Positions 6,354-12,520 of a stretch of 12,520 bases of DNA are shown piece after piece; the stretch's first letter is position 1, and the number at the start of each line of letters is the position of its first letter. The notes under the pieces were generated by a model that did not search any database, was not told where the DNA came from, and saw only the letters and a list, made by a program, of their open reading frames with translations. A program made the position numbers and the translations under genes. The stretch is from Coriobacteriia bacterium. GTDB taxonomy: Bacteria > Actinomycetota > Coriobacteriia > WRKU01. The stretch spans positions 1 to 12,520 of the forward strand of contig WRDL01000033.1 in NCBI GenBank assembly GCA_009784095.1. Direction: 5' to 3'.

Positions 6354-6782
6354 TTAAAATGGTATTTCTTCGCCCAGAACTTCAACAGGGACCGGATCTG
6401 GTCCGGCAACGACGTCCGAGACGCTTTCACTCGTTGCGCCTGCGCCTGCGCCCGTGCGAGGGCTCATGCTCTCGATATCGTCGGCGACGATCTCGACTTT
6501 GCTTCTGTTCTGCCCTTCAGGACTCTTCCATGAGCTCCAGCGGAGCTTTCCGGTTATGACGACGCGGCTTCCTTTTGAGAGATTGCGTGCCCAGTACTCG
6601 CCACGAGCGCCCCACATGATGACATCGAAAAAGTTGGGAACATCTTCCCACTCGCCGGTCTCATTGTTCTTGCGGCGGTCGTTGACCGCAACGCCCATTT
6701 GGCACAGGGGTTGCGCTCCAGCCATACGGACCTCTGGATCGCGCGTTAGGTTGCCACTGACTACTACTCTGTTGATACTCAT
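6354..6782 (-). CDS. ssb: Single-stranded DNA-binding protein SSB
   Basis: SSB coats single-stranded DNA in replication and repair and recruits partners through its C-terminal tip. The OB fold occupies about 1-107, with SINRVVVSGNLTRDPEVR at the start, NFFDVIMWGARGEYWARNLSKGSRVVITGKL in the middle and the aromatic residues Trp57, Trp64, Trp82 and Trp85 in binding positions. A Gly/Ala/Ser-rich linker (about 108-136) leads to the tip EEIPF (138-142), the usual acidic tip followed by Ile-Pro-Phe. Length 142 is at the short end for the family because the linker is short. The start ATG at 6782 has AAAGG six bases upstream. It lies between rpsF and rpsR, the common bacterial order. Confidence 0.97.
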   Translation of the reverse strand: MSINRVVVSGNLTRDPEVRMAGAQPLCQMGVAVNDRRKNNETGEWEDVPNFFDVIMWGARGEYWARNLSKGSRVVITGKLRWSSWKSPEGQNRSKVEIVADDIESMSPRTGAGAGATSESVSDVVAGPDPVPVEVLGEEIPF

Positions 6783-6823
6783 CTCTCTAACCTTTCTGTA
6801 TAAGGTACTCTATCGCGCATGCA

Positions 6824-7117
6824 CTACTCTCTGTCTTCGCGACTGACAAGCAGGTACCTCATAATGCCATCCGTGATGCGCAACACACGCTCGATCTCGG
6901 CGATCGCATGTTGATCGTGATGGAACTCGATCACGGCATAATATGCGTCCTTGAGATGGTTGATCTCATACGCGAGGGGACGTTTCCCCCAATCATCGAC
7001 GCTATCGATGGTCCCACCCTCAGCGGTGATGATAGCTTGCGCTCGCTCCACAAGAGCAGCTGCCGCCTCTTCATCAAGCGTCGGGTCGATCATTATCATA
7101 AGTTCATATGCCTTCAC
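6824..7117 (-). CDS. rpsF: 30S ribosomal protein S6
   Basis: S6 forms a dimer with S18 and binds 16S rRNA. The 97-residue product begins MKAYELMIMIDPTLDEE and shows the S6 signature around GKRPLAYEINHLKDAYYAVIEF (44-65), ending in an S6-typical DGIMRYLLVSRED. It starts with GTG at 7117, preceded by AGGGGG about seven bases upstream. It is the first gene of the operon rpsF-ssb-rpsR-rplI, with 41 bases before ssb. Expression is probably controlled by the structured leader at 7126-7173 and the promoter near 7190-7218. Confidence 0.97.
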   Translation of the reverse strand: MKAYELMIMIDPTLDEEAAAALVERAQAIITAEGGTIDSVDDWGKRPLAYEINHLKDAYYAVIEFHHDQHAIAEIERVLRITDGIMRYLLVSREDRE

Positions 7118-7125
7118 TTTCTCAC

Positions 7126-7173
7126 CCCCTTTGGCCTCATGCGGTCTTGGGTGCGTGAAGGCTGACCCAAGAC
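7126..7173 (-). promoter_or_regulatory. Structured rpsF leader, candidate S6:S18 autoregulatory RNA
   Basis: On the minus-strand RNA, GUCUUGGGU (7173-7165) pairs perfectly with ACCCAAGAC (7152-7144), a 9-bp stem around a 12-base loop. The 3' arm runs into CGC, giving ACCGC. The loop contains GCCU followed by UCA, and UGAGGC lies a few bases downstream (near 7132-7137), so GCCU:AGGC and CA:UG could form a pseudoknot just before the ribosome site. Leaders of rpsF in many bacteria bind S6:S18 through a hairpin with a conserved CCG; this is a candidate, not a proven match. Confidence 0.5.
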
Positions 7174-7189
7174 AGGTTGTGGTCTAAGC

Positions 7190-7218
7190 ATTCTATCACT
7201 TCTCTTCTCGCGCTGCAA
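7190..7218 (-). promoter_or_regulatory. Probable promoter of the rpsF operon, inside the end of the M23 gene
   Basis: Reading the minus strand, TTGCAG (7218-7213), a 17-base spacer and TAGAAT (7195-7190) form a promoter, with the extended TGn element supplied by the TGA stop codon of the M23 gene (7198-7196). Transcription would start near 7183 and give a leader of about 66 bases that includes the hairpin at 7144-7173. The -10 is five of six matches; the -35 is weak. Confidence 0.55.
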
Positions 7219-8305
7219 AGAGGTGCATGTCCAAAGAGGTACTAAGAGGGTTCTCCCACCCGATCTTTCGTGCGATCGTCCATGCGCCGACGAGGACACA
7301 GGGCAAAATGACACCGACCGCGTAGAGCAACAGCGCCCATTGCGCTCTCGACAGCATCAAAGCGTTGATACGATCGAGCGCTCCTGATGTCGAAGTTGCG
7401 CTCATCGGTATCTCCTCATCGAGCAAAGTGACACCGGGGATCGCCGTTATCGTCGGATCCGTCGCTCTTACCGGTGCGCTACGTGATGAAGTGTTGGCCG
7501 AGCCGGACGCACCACTGCGATCAGCGTGCACCTGTTCCACAAGAGGAGCAAGCGCCACTTCTTCATCGGATGAGAAAAAGGGGACGGAAGCAGGTGCTGG
7601 TGCGGTGGCGTTATGAGAAGCTTCCGTCCCCTCGGCTCTTGGTTGAGCCGTATTGGGAGAGGCGATCTGTGGTGCCGGCGAGGGCTGCGGGGTCGCGAGT
7701 GGGGGCGCGACCGCCGAAGCCTCCTCACCGGTCTTGGAGATGCCCGTCACCGACGGCTGCAGTGTAGCGGCGACCAGAGAGGAAGGGTCGCGATACTTGC
7801 CATCGATGCGCAGGCTGAGATGAACATGCGGACGATCCGAAGAGAGGTCCCCGTTTCCCGCGAGTGTTCCCATGCTCTGTCCGGCGATAACGCGGTCATT
7901 GCGTTCGAGCGTCGTTTGAGCGAAAGGATTAAGCGTCACCTGATGACCTTGGTCGGTCGTGATGGTGACCGCGAGTGCTTTTTGTCCCGATCCAGCGGCG
8001 GCCGGTACGGTACCGACATATGAAATGATCCCGGCGACCGGTGTGTACACCACAGATCCTGCGTCGGCTCCCACATCGACACCCCAGTGCATGGTGTTCG
8101 CTGGACCGTAGCGTTCGTTGTATCCCAAGATGATCGGTCCTTGCATCGGAGCCGAGAAAGACATCTGGGGAGCGATGATGTTCGAGATGATGATGAGCAC
8201 GAGAACACTTGCCACGATGGTGAGCAGGTGACGCGCACCGGTCCGTTCATGTCTTTGCTCCACCCGATAGGTCAACAGGTGAGGCGGAAGCGAAGAATTT
8301 GCCAT
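7196..8305 (-). CDS. Membrane-anchored M23 (LytM-like) peptidoglycan endopeptidase
   Basis: A 369-residue cell-wall hydrolase that would cleave peptide cross-links of peptidoglycan outside the membrane. Residues 27-45 form an N-terminal membrane helix. The M23 domain covers about 55-180: HWGVDVGADAG has the His73-X3-Asp77 zinc pair, and HVH at 160-162 supplies the catalytic and third-ligand histidines, so all known active-site residues are present. A Pro/Ala/Ser/Thr-rich linker (about 185-315) follows, then a second membrane helix at about 318-342 (WALLLYAVGVILPCVLVGAW) and a short basic tail. An anchor at both ends is unusual for the family. The start ATG at 8305 has its AGGA ribosome site inside a hairpin. 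The gene lies upstream of, and in the same direction as, the rpsF operon, and is divergent from dnaB. Confidence 0.9.
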   Translation of the reverse strand: MANSSLPPHLLTYRVEQRHERTGARHLLTIVASVLVLIIISNIIAPQMSFSAPMQGPIILGYNERYGPANTMHWGVDVGADAGSVVYTPVAGIISYVGTVPAAAGSGQKALAVTITTDQGHQVTLNPFAQTTLERNDRVIAGQSMGTLAGNGDLSSDRPHVHLSLRIDGKYRDPSSLVAATLQPSVTGISKTGEEASAVAPPLATPQPSPAPQIASPNTAQPRAEGTEASHNATAPAPASVPFFSSDEEVALAPLVEQVHADRSGASGSANTSSRSAPVRATDPTITAIPGVTLLDEEIPMSATSTSGALDRINALMLSRAQWALLLYAVGVILPCVLVGAWTIARKIGWENPLSTSLDMHLFAAREEK

Positions 8306-8627
8306 GCGATCCTACTTTCGCAGGATCTCAATACGTATGCTTGATTCTGTTCTACGCCATTTCCCAAAAGAACGCAAGACGTTTTGAGTAAATTAATGCA
8401 GAGCTAGATCAGCGGTAAGAAATCGTTAAGATCGACGAAGAAAATGGTAGAAAAGTAACGAAACGGTGACAAGAAACCGAGCCTTCTATCTGTGGAAACT
8501 GTGGAAAACCTTTAAAACCGCTGGTCGGCAATAAGAGCACTGTGGAAAGGCGAAAAACGTCGACCTGCCCATCAGGTACTATGAACATTTCTCATGATCA
8601 TCCGCAGTGAAATGAGGCAGAGAACAC
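8306..8627. promoter_or_regulatory. 322-base non-coding region between the M23 gene and dnaB with DnaA-box-like repeats
   Basis: No convincing gene lies here. Three copies of CTGTGGAAA occur: two directly adjacent at 8490-8498 and 8499-8507, and a third at 8540-8548. TGTGGAAAA at 8500-8508 is a full match on the minus strand to the DnaA-box pattern TTWTNCACA; the other two differ by one base. CGTGGAAAA at the dnaB start differs by one. A small inverted repeat, ACCTG/CAGGT, lies at 8563-8577. The region must also hold the promoters of dnaB and of the M23 gene, but I could not pick clear ones; TACTAT at 8577-8582 is a weak -10 candidate. Confidence 0.5.
8308..8327 (-). promoter_or_regulatory. 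GNRA-capped hairpin covering the ribosome site of the M23 gene
   Basis: On the minus-strand RNA the eight bases GAUCCUGC pair with GUAGGAUC (seven Watson-Crick pairs and one G-U) around the tetraloop GAAA. The 3' arm contains UAGGAU, the likely ribosome binding site, which ends only two bases before the ATG-proximal GC. Such a fold would limit translation unless opened. The pairing is seen directly; the regulatory role is inferred. Confidence 0.5.
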
Positions 8628-9989
8628 GTGGAAAACACGGCAAGAATACCTCCGCATAATCTTGATGCCGAGCGTGCGCTGCTCGGTGCAATGATGCTTT
8701 CAAAAGAGATCCAGATCGAGGCTTCTGGTGCTCTGACCTGCGATGATTTCTATTCCACGCGTCATCAGAGCATCTTCGAGGCGATGCAGGCGATGACCGC
8801 GCGCAACATCTCATATGACGTCTTGACCCTCGCCGATAAACTCGAATCGATGGGCAAACTCGAATCGGTGGGCGGAATCGATTATCTGGTCGAGGTATCG
8901 ACCTCCATTACCGCGACGAGCTACTGGGAACGCTACGCGACCATCGTGAGGCGGTTATCCACATACCGACAACTCATAACCGCAGGTAATCAAATCGTTA
9001 CCATGGCGTATGAAGCCCCTGATGACACCGCTGAAGCGGTCGGATTCGCCGAACAATCGATCATGTCGGTGACCGAGCAGCGGCTCTCCAACGACTTCAC
9101 TTTACTGGAGAATCAACTCATCCCCACCTTCGAGGAATTCGAGTACCTTACCGAGCATAAGGGCAAGCTCACCGGCATCCCGACCGGCTTTTCCGATCTC
9201 GACAAGAAGACGCACGGACTACGTCCCGGCGAGCTGATCATCCTGGGCGCACGCCCGGCGGTCGGTAAATCATCGTTGGCGCTCAACATCGCGACCGGCG
9301 CGGCGAAACAAGGCGTACATGTGGCGATCTTCTCGCTGGAGATGACGGTCAAAGATATCGTCTCGCGCATCCTCTGCGCCGAGGCGGAAGTCTCTCTGAC
9401 GCATGTGCGAGACGGCAATCTTTCCATCAGGGATTGGACCGAGATCACCAGCGCGATGTCTCGACTGGAGGGATACCAGATCTCGATCGACGATACGCCC
9501 TCACTCAATATCACCGAGCTTCGGGCAAAGGCGCGACGCGAGTTGCGCAACAACGAGGGTAACGGTCTGGTCATCGTCGACTACCTCCAGTTGATGCAAC
9601 CGGTCCGTCGCAATACCGAGAACCGTCAGGTCGAGATCGCCGAGATATCGCGCGGTCTCAAGATACTCGCCAAGGACCTCCAGATCCCGGTCCTTGCGCT
9701 CTCACAGCTCTCGCGTGAGATCGAGACGCGCAAGGGACAACGTCCGCAGCTTTCCGATCTGCGAGAATCCGGAGCGATCGAGCAGGATGCCGACATCGTC
9801 ATGTTCCTCGACAGACTCACCAACCCCGGTATCGAGGAGGAAGAAGGTCGTCCGCGTCGCGGGCAGGCCAATTTGATCATCGCGAAGAATCGTAATGGTC
9901 CCACCGGAGAGATCAAACTCGCCTTCAGGGAAATGTATACTAAGTTCCAACAGGTAGCACCGACACAGAGAGAGAATGAGGCACCATAA
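8628..9989 (+). CDS. dnaB: Replicative DNA helicase DnaB
   Basis: DnaB is the hexameric 5'-3' helicase that unwinds the replication fork. The 453-residue length is normal, with no intein. The N-terminal domain opens with PPHNLDAERALLGAMM (8-23), the linker contains LTGIPTGFSDLDKKTHGLRPGELII at about 181-205, and the RecA-like domain shows Walker A GARPAVGKSS (207-216), the catalytic Glu in FSLEMT (Glu238), Walker B VIVDYLQLM (315-323), the Gln motif LALSQLSREIE and the Arg-finger region LSDLRESGAIEQDADIV. Translation starts at GTG (8628-8630), ten bases after GAGG. It is directly followed by purA. A perfect DnaA box sits inside the coding region at 8955-8963. Confidence 0.98.
   Translation: MENTARIPPHNLDAERALLGAMMLSKEIQIEASGALTCDDFYSTRHQSIFEAMQAMTARNISYDVLTLADKLESMGKLESVGGIDYLVEVSTSITATSYWERYATIVRRLSTYRQLITAGNQIVTMAYEAPDDTAEAVGFAEQSIMSVTEQRLSNDFTLLENQLIPTFEEFEYLTEHKGKLTGIPTGFSDLDKKTHGLRPGELIILGARPAVGKSSLALNIATGAAKQGVHVAIFSLEMTVKDIVSRILCAEAEVSLTHVRDGNLSIRDWTEITSAMSRLEGYQISIDDTPSLNITELRAKARRELRNNEGNGLVIVDYLQLMQPVRRNTENRQVEIAEISRGLKILAKDLQIPVLALSQLSREIETRKGQRPQLSDLRESGAIEQDADIVMFLDRLTNPGIEEEEGRPRRGQANLIIAKNRNGPTGEIKLAFREMYTKFQQVAPTQRENEAP
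8955..8963 (+). other. Perfect DnaA box within dnaB
   Basis: TTATCCACA, the consensus DnaA box, lies within the N-terminal third of dnaB, some 450 bases from the DnaA-box-like cluster upstream of the gene. A single nine-base match can arise by chance, and it is not necessarily bound. Confidence 0.4.
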
Positions 9990-11276
9990 ATGGCGGGAGT
10001 AGCATTAGTAGGCGTGCAGTGGGGCGACGAGGGTAAAGGAAAGATCACCGATCTTCTGGCGTCGCAATTCGACTATGTCGTTCGTTTTCAAGGTGGTAAC
10101 AACGCGGGTCATACGGTCATCCACGAGGGGACGAAATTGCAGCTGCATTTGGTCCCGAGCGGGATCATGTATCCCGATGTCGTACCGGTCATCGGAAATG
10201 GCTGCGTCATCGATCCCAAGGTGCTCATCGGAGAGATGGAGATGCTAGGCGCGCAAGATATCTCGACCGAACGCCTGCTCATCTCGACGAACGCACACCT
10301 GATCATGCCGTATCATCGCGATCTGGATGGTGCGTTCGAGCGCAGGCTCGGTGCCAATGAGATCGGAACGACGCGTCGGGGCATCGGACCGGCGTATCAG
10401 GATAAAGCCTCTCGTATGGGACTACGCATGCAGGACCTGTTCGATCGTTCGATCTTCAAGGAGAAGGTGGCCGCGGCGCTGGTCGAGACAAACGACATCC
10501 TGGACAAGGTCTATGGGCTACCCACCTACACCGTCGAGCAGATCGCAGACGAGTATCTTGGATATGCTGAGGTCATCAAACCGCATATCGCCGAGGTCTC
10601 TTCGGTTCTCAATCAGGCGCTCGCGAGTGGAAAGAACGTCTTTTTCGAGGGTGCGCAAGGCACGCTACTCGATATCGACCATGGAACCTATCCATTCGTG
10701 ACCTCGAGCAGTCCCACCGCCGGTGGTGCGTGTACCGGCACCGGTGTCGGACCGACCCGCATCGACAGAGTCCTTGGTATCGCGAAGGCCTACATCACGC
10801 GCGTCGGGTCGGGACCGTTCCCGACCGAGCTCTTCGATGAAGATGGTGACACGATCATCAGGGTCGGTCACGAGTTCGGTACCACGACCGGCAGGCAACG
10901 GCGCGCGGGTTGGTACGATGCGGTCATCACTGCCTATGCGGTCGGCATCAACGGACTGACCGATCTGGCGATAACGAAACTCGATATACTTTCTGAGTTT
11001 CCAACGATCAAGATCTGTACCGCGTACGAGGATGCCCGTGGCGATCGCTACACCACCGTCCCCGGACACCAAAGCGCGTTCCATCACGCGAGACCGATCT
11101 ATGAGGAGATGCCCGGCTGGCAAGAAGACATCACACACTGCCGGACGTTCGAGGACCTACCTGAGGCGGCGCGTAACTACATCGATCGTCTTGAGGAACT
11201 TGCGGGTGTGCCGGTTTCGATGATCGCGGTCGGACCCGATCGTGAGCAGACGATCGTCAGAAGGACCCTCCTTTAG
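9990..11276 (+). CDS. purA: Adenylosuccinate synthetase
   Basis: PurA makes adenylosuccinate from IMP, aspartate and GTP, the first step from IMP to AMP, in the cytoplasm. The 428-residue length is typical. The N-terminus has VGVQWGDEGKGK (7-18) with catalytic Asp13, followed by FQGGNNAGHTV with catalytic His41. The IMP and GTP regions include GTTRRGIGPAYQDK, FEGAQGTLLDIDHGTYPFVTSSS, and TTTGRQRRAGWYD in the expected order, ending with the GPDREQTI C-terminal motif. The ATG at 9990 follows directly on the dnaB stop codon (TAAATG), so translation of the two is likely coupled; GAGG nine bases upstream lies in the dnaB end. No clear terminator follows before the convergent DUF368 gene. Confidence 0.98.
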   Translation: MAGVALVGVQWGDEGKGKITDLLASQFDYVVRFQGGNNAGHTVIHEGTKLQLHLVPSGIMYPDVVPVIGNGCVIDPKVLIGEMEMLGAQDISTERLLISTNAHLIMPYHRDLDGAFERRLGANEIGTTRRGIGPAYQDKASRMGLRMQDLFDRSIFKEKVAAALVETNDILDKVYGLPTYTVEQIADEYLGYAEVIKPHIAEVSSVLNQALASGKNVFFEGAQGTLLDIDHGTYPFVTSSSPTAGGACTGTGVGPTRIDRVLGIAKAYITRVGSGPFPTELFDEDGDTIIRVGHEFGTTTGRQRRAGWYDAVITAYAVGINGLTDLAITKLDILSEFPTIKICTAYEDARGDRYTTVPGHQSAFHHARPIYEEMPGWQEDITHCRTFEDLPEAARNYIDRLEELAGVPVSMIAVGPDREQTIVRRTLL

Positions 11277-11367
11277 CTCAATGCTCTGTTCGTGCGTAAG
11301 ATGATTGTTAGACGACTGCAGAGCTTGCGTGCCAGTGGCTTGATCTTCTATGACTCAATGAATAGAT

Positions 11368-12264
11368 CTAGAGGATGATATTAGATACCGTATCTTGCCC
11401 GGAGTCGAGTTCGTCAATATTCATCTTGCGTGACAGGTAAACGAACATCATCGAGATGCCCAGTCCGACCACAAGCATGATCGCGCCCAAAAGCCAGCTG
11501 AAATCGCTGTCTTGCAGACGGATGCTCTGGATGATCAGCCCTAAGATCGAGCTGGCCATAAATCCGAAGATCATAGTATAGGCAAGTCCCGGGATCTTCT
11601 CGAACACCCACTTTATCGCGCGAGATGAGAGCACCACACCCGCGATCGCGCACAGAGCGAACAGTCCGAAGGGGATCAAATAGGTCAGATCGAGATCGAT
11701 CAGTGTCTTTGCGGCATAGATCAGTTGGCGATATACCCCAAAGACGATAAGCACCATAGAGACACTCATGCCGGGAACGAGCATAGCGGCTCCACCAGCA
11801 AAACCAGCAGCGATAAGCAGAGGTATACCGGCGCTCAGTTGAGTGGCGTCTGCCGCCATGCCGGCTTGCGTGCCGGCAAAGAACAGTGCAAGGGCGATGG
11901 CAAAAGCGGCGAAGCCTCCCCACAGATAGCTCAGCTTGAAGCCGTACTTCTTGATCTCGGCATAGATGACCGGGAGGTTACCGGCGATCAGACCCAGGAA
12001 CAGCAGATAGGTCGCCTTCTCATAGGTCTCGAACAGGAAGTCAAAAAGGAGGATGAATACGATACCACTGAGTACGACCCCGATGCCGATCGGTATGCAC
12101 CATAAAATATTGCGCTTGAGATTCTTGAATGGATTGGCAGCGATCTCGACGATATCCTTATAGACACCCATAATGATAGCGATGACCGCACCGCTCAGGC
12201 CGGGCGCAAAAACGCTCAGTCCCAGGAAGAATCCACACAGTATTCGGTAAAGATAGTTCAACAT
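11368..12264 (-). CDS. DUF368 membrane protein, probable undecaprenyl-phosphate transporter
   Basis: A 298-residue protein with about eight hydrophobic segments. DUF368 (PopT-type) proteins were recently shown to recycle undecaprenyl phosphate across the membrane for cell-wall synthesis. The family signature PGLSGAVIAIIMGVY (21-35) opens the protein, and a second copy of the same pattern, PGMSVSMVLIVFGVY, occurs at 164-178, so the protein is an internal duplication with likely inverted topology. Other family features are the GLIAGNLPVIYAEIKK region at 91-106 and a short, polar tail. The start ATG at 12264 has GGGG five bases upstream. It converges on purA (91 bases apart) and is divergent from the SRP RNA gene. 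Family call is firm; transport activity is inferred from the family. Confidence 0.92.
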   Translation of the reverse strand: MLNYLYRILCGFFLGLSVFAPGLSGAVIAIIMGVYKDIVEIAANPFKNLKRNILWCIPIGIGVVLSGIVFILLFDFLFETYEKATYLLFLGLIAGNLPVIYAEIKKYGFKLSYLWGGFAAFAIALALFFAGTQAGMAADATQLSAGIPLLIAAGFAGGAAMLVPGMSVSMVLIVFGVYRQLIYAAKTLIDLDLTYLIPFGLFALCAIAGVVLSSRAIKWVFEKIPGLAYTMIFGFMASSILGLIIQSIRLQDSDFSWLLGAIMLVVGLGISMMFVYLSRKMNIDELDSGQDTVSNIIL

Positions 12265-12442
12265 GACAACCCCATATCCCGATTGGTCCGTAAGATACCG
12301 TTAAAAGGATAGCACTGAGGAACTGCATCACAGACAACCAAATGACCATCGTTGTCGGTTCGCAAATATGTATGAGCGATACAAGATGCGCAAATTCTGT
12401 CAACTCGCTCGCATCGACCCTCAACGATAGTACTATAGAGAC
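12265..12442. promoter_or_regulatory. Non-coding gap between the DUF368 and SRP RNA genes
   Basis: No open frame with a family resemblance and no tRNA is visible here. TGCTATCCT on the minus strand (12315-12307) has an extended -10 shape and could serve the DUF368 gene. TACTAT at 12431-12436, inside the palindrome ATAGTACTAT (12427-12436), is placed to start SRP RNA transcription near 12443. Neither has a convincing -35. Confidence 0.3.
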
Positions 12443-12520
12443 CGGATGCGTTGAACGGACTCAGGGGGCGCTATAGTGTGAACCTGGTCAGGACGGAGAC
12501 GTAGCAGCCATAAGCGCTCA
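12443..12520 (+). ncRNA. ffs: Signal recognition particle RNA (4.5S type), 5' part
   Basis: SRP RNA binds Ffh and targets nascent membrane proteins. The conserved apical domain is clear: GGTCAGG at 12486-12492, a 3-bp stem ACG/CGT around a GAGA tetraloop (12496-12499), then AGCAGCC at 12503-12509, matching the universal symmetric and asymmetric loops that bind Ffh. Flanking helices pair, for example GCGCTAT at 12468-12474 with ATAAGCGC at 12510-12517. The tetraloop is GAGA instead of the common GGAA. The 5' end is estimated from the usual distance of about 43 bases to GGTCAGG and the TACTAT element; the 3' half lies outside the window. Confidence 0.85.

Noticed and set aside
5901..6533. A 210-residue plus-strand open frame across rplI, rpsR and ssb
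   Set aside because: It runs antisense to three certain genes and has no ribosome site or family resemblance.
11277..11367. A bidirectional terminator between purA and the DUF368 gene
   Set aside because: The only inverted repeat (GCTCTG/CAGAGC) has a loop of more than 30 bases and no T-tract.
11414..11923. A 169-residue Arg/Cys-rich open frame on the minus strand
   Set aside because: It is an alternative frame of the DUF368 gene; the composition (many Arg, Ser, Cys) is typical of an out-of-frame reading.

Overview
The window looks like chromosomal DNA of an actinobacterium, most likely of the class Coriobacteriia. I infer this from a moderately GC-rich, GATC/CGATCG-rich sequence, a PafB/PafC-like pair of WYL regulators, a DUF5679-type mini zinc ribbon, and an rpsF-ssb-rpsR-rplI cluster lying apart from dnaB-purA. 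I name no genus. Nearly everything is housekeeping. I see no phage, insertion sequence, CRISPR array or toxin-antitoxin module, and I did not find a convincing new multi-gene system. The points of interest are regulatory structures and unusual protein architectures.

Left part (1-4721). The tail of a membrane protein gene (plus strand) converges on two overlapping WYL-domain regulator genes (minus strand) that resemble actinobacterial PafC and PafB, in the order pafC-like then pafB-like. A 46-base gap with face-to-face -10 elements separates them from a divergent gene for a single-pass membrane protein, whose mRNA is probably leaderless. Next comes a membrane-embedded protein with an M28 aminopeptidase-like fold whose active-site residues look degenerate.

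Middle (4722-8627). A short promoter region with a 19-base palindrome precedes a 50-residue zinc-ribbon protein and a strong terminator, followed by tRNA-Gly(CCC). The minus-strand operon rpsF-ssb-rpsR-rplI (S6, SSB, S18, L9) follows. L9 has a long acidic C-terminal extension. The operon has its own promoter, which overlaps the stop codon of the upstream gene, and a structured leader that may be the S6:S18 autoregulatory RNA. Upstream of it lies a membrane-anchored M23 (LytM-like) endopeptidase gene, also on the minus strand, whose ribosome binding site sits in a GNRA-capped hairpin. A 322-base non-coding region with DnaA-box-like repeats separates this gene from dnaB.

Right part (8628-12520). 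dnaB (replicative helicase) and purA (adenylosuccinate synthetase) are directly abutting on the plus strand. A convergent DUF368 gene encodes a probable undecaprenyl-phosphate recycling transporter. The window ends inside the SRP RNA gene (ffs). In sum, the genes serve translation (S6, S18, L9, tRNA-Gly), replication (SSB, DnaB), purine synthesis (PurA), envelope maintenance (M23, DUF368), protein targeting (SRP RNA) and probably DNA-damage or stress regulation (WYL pair).
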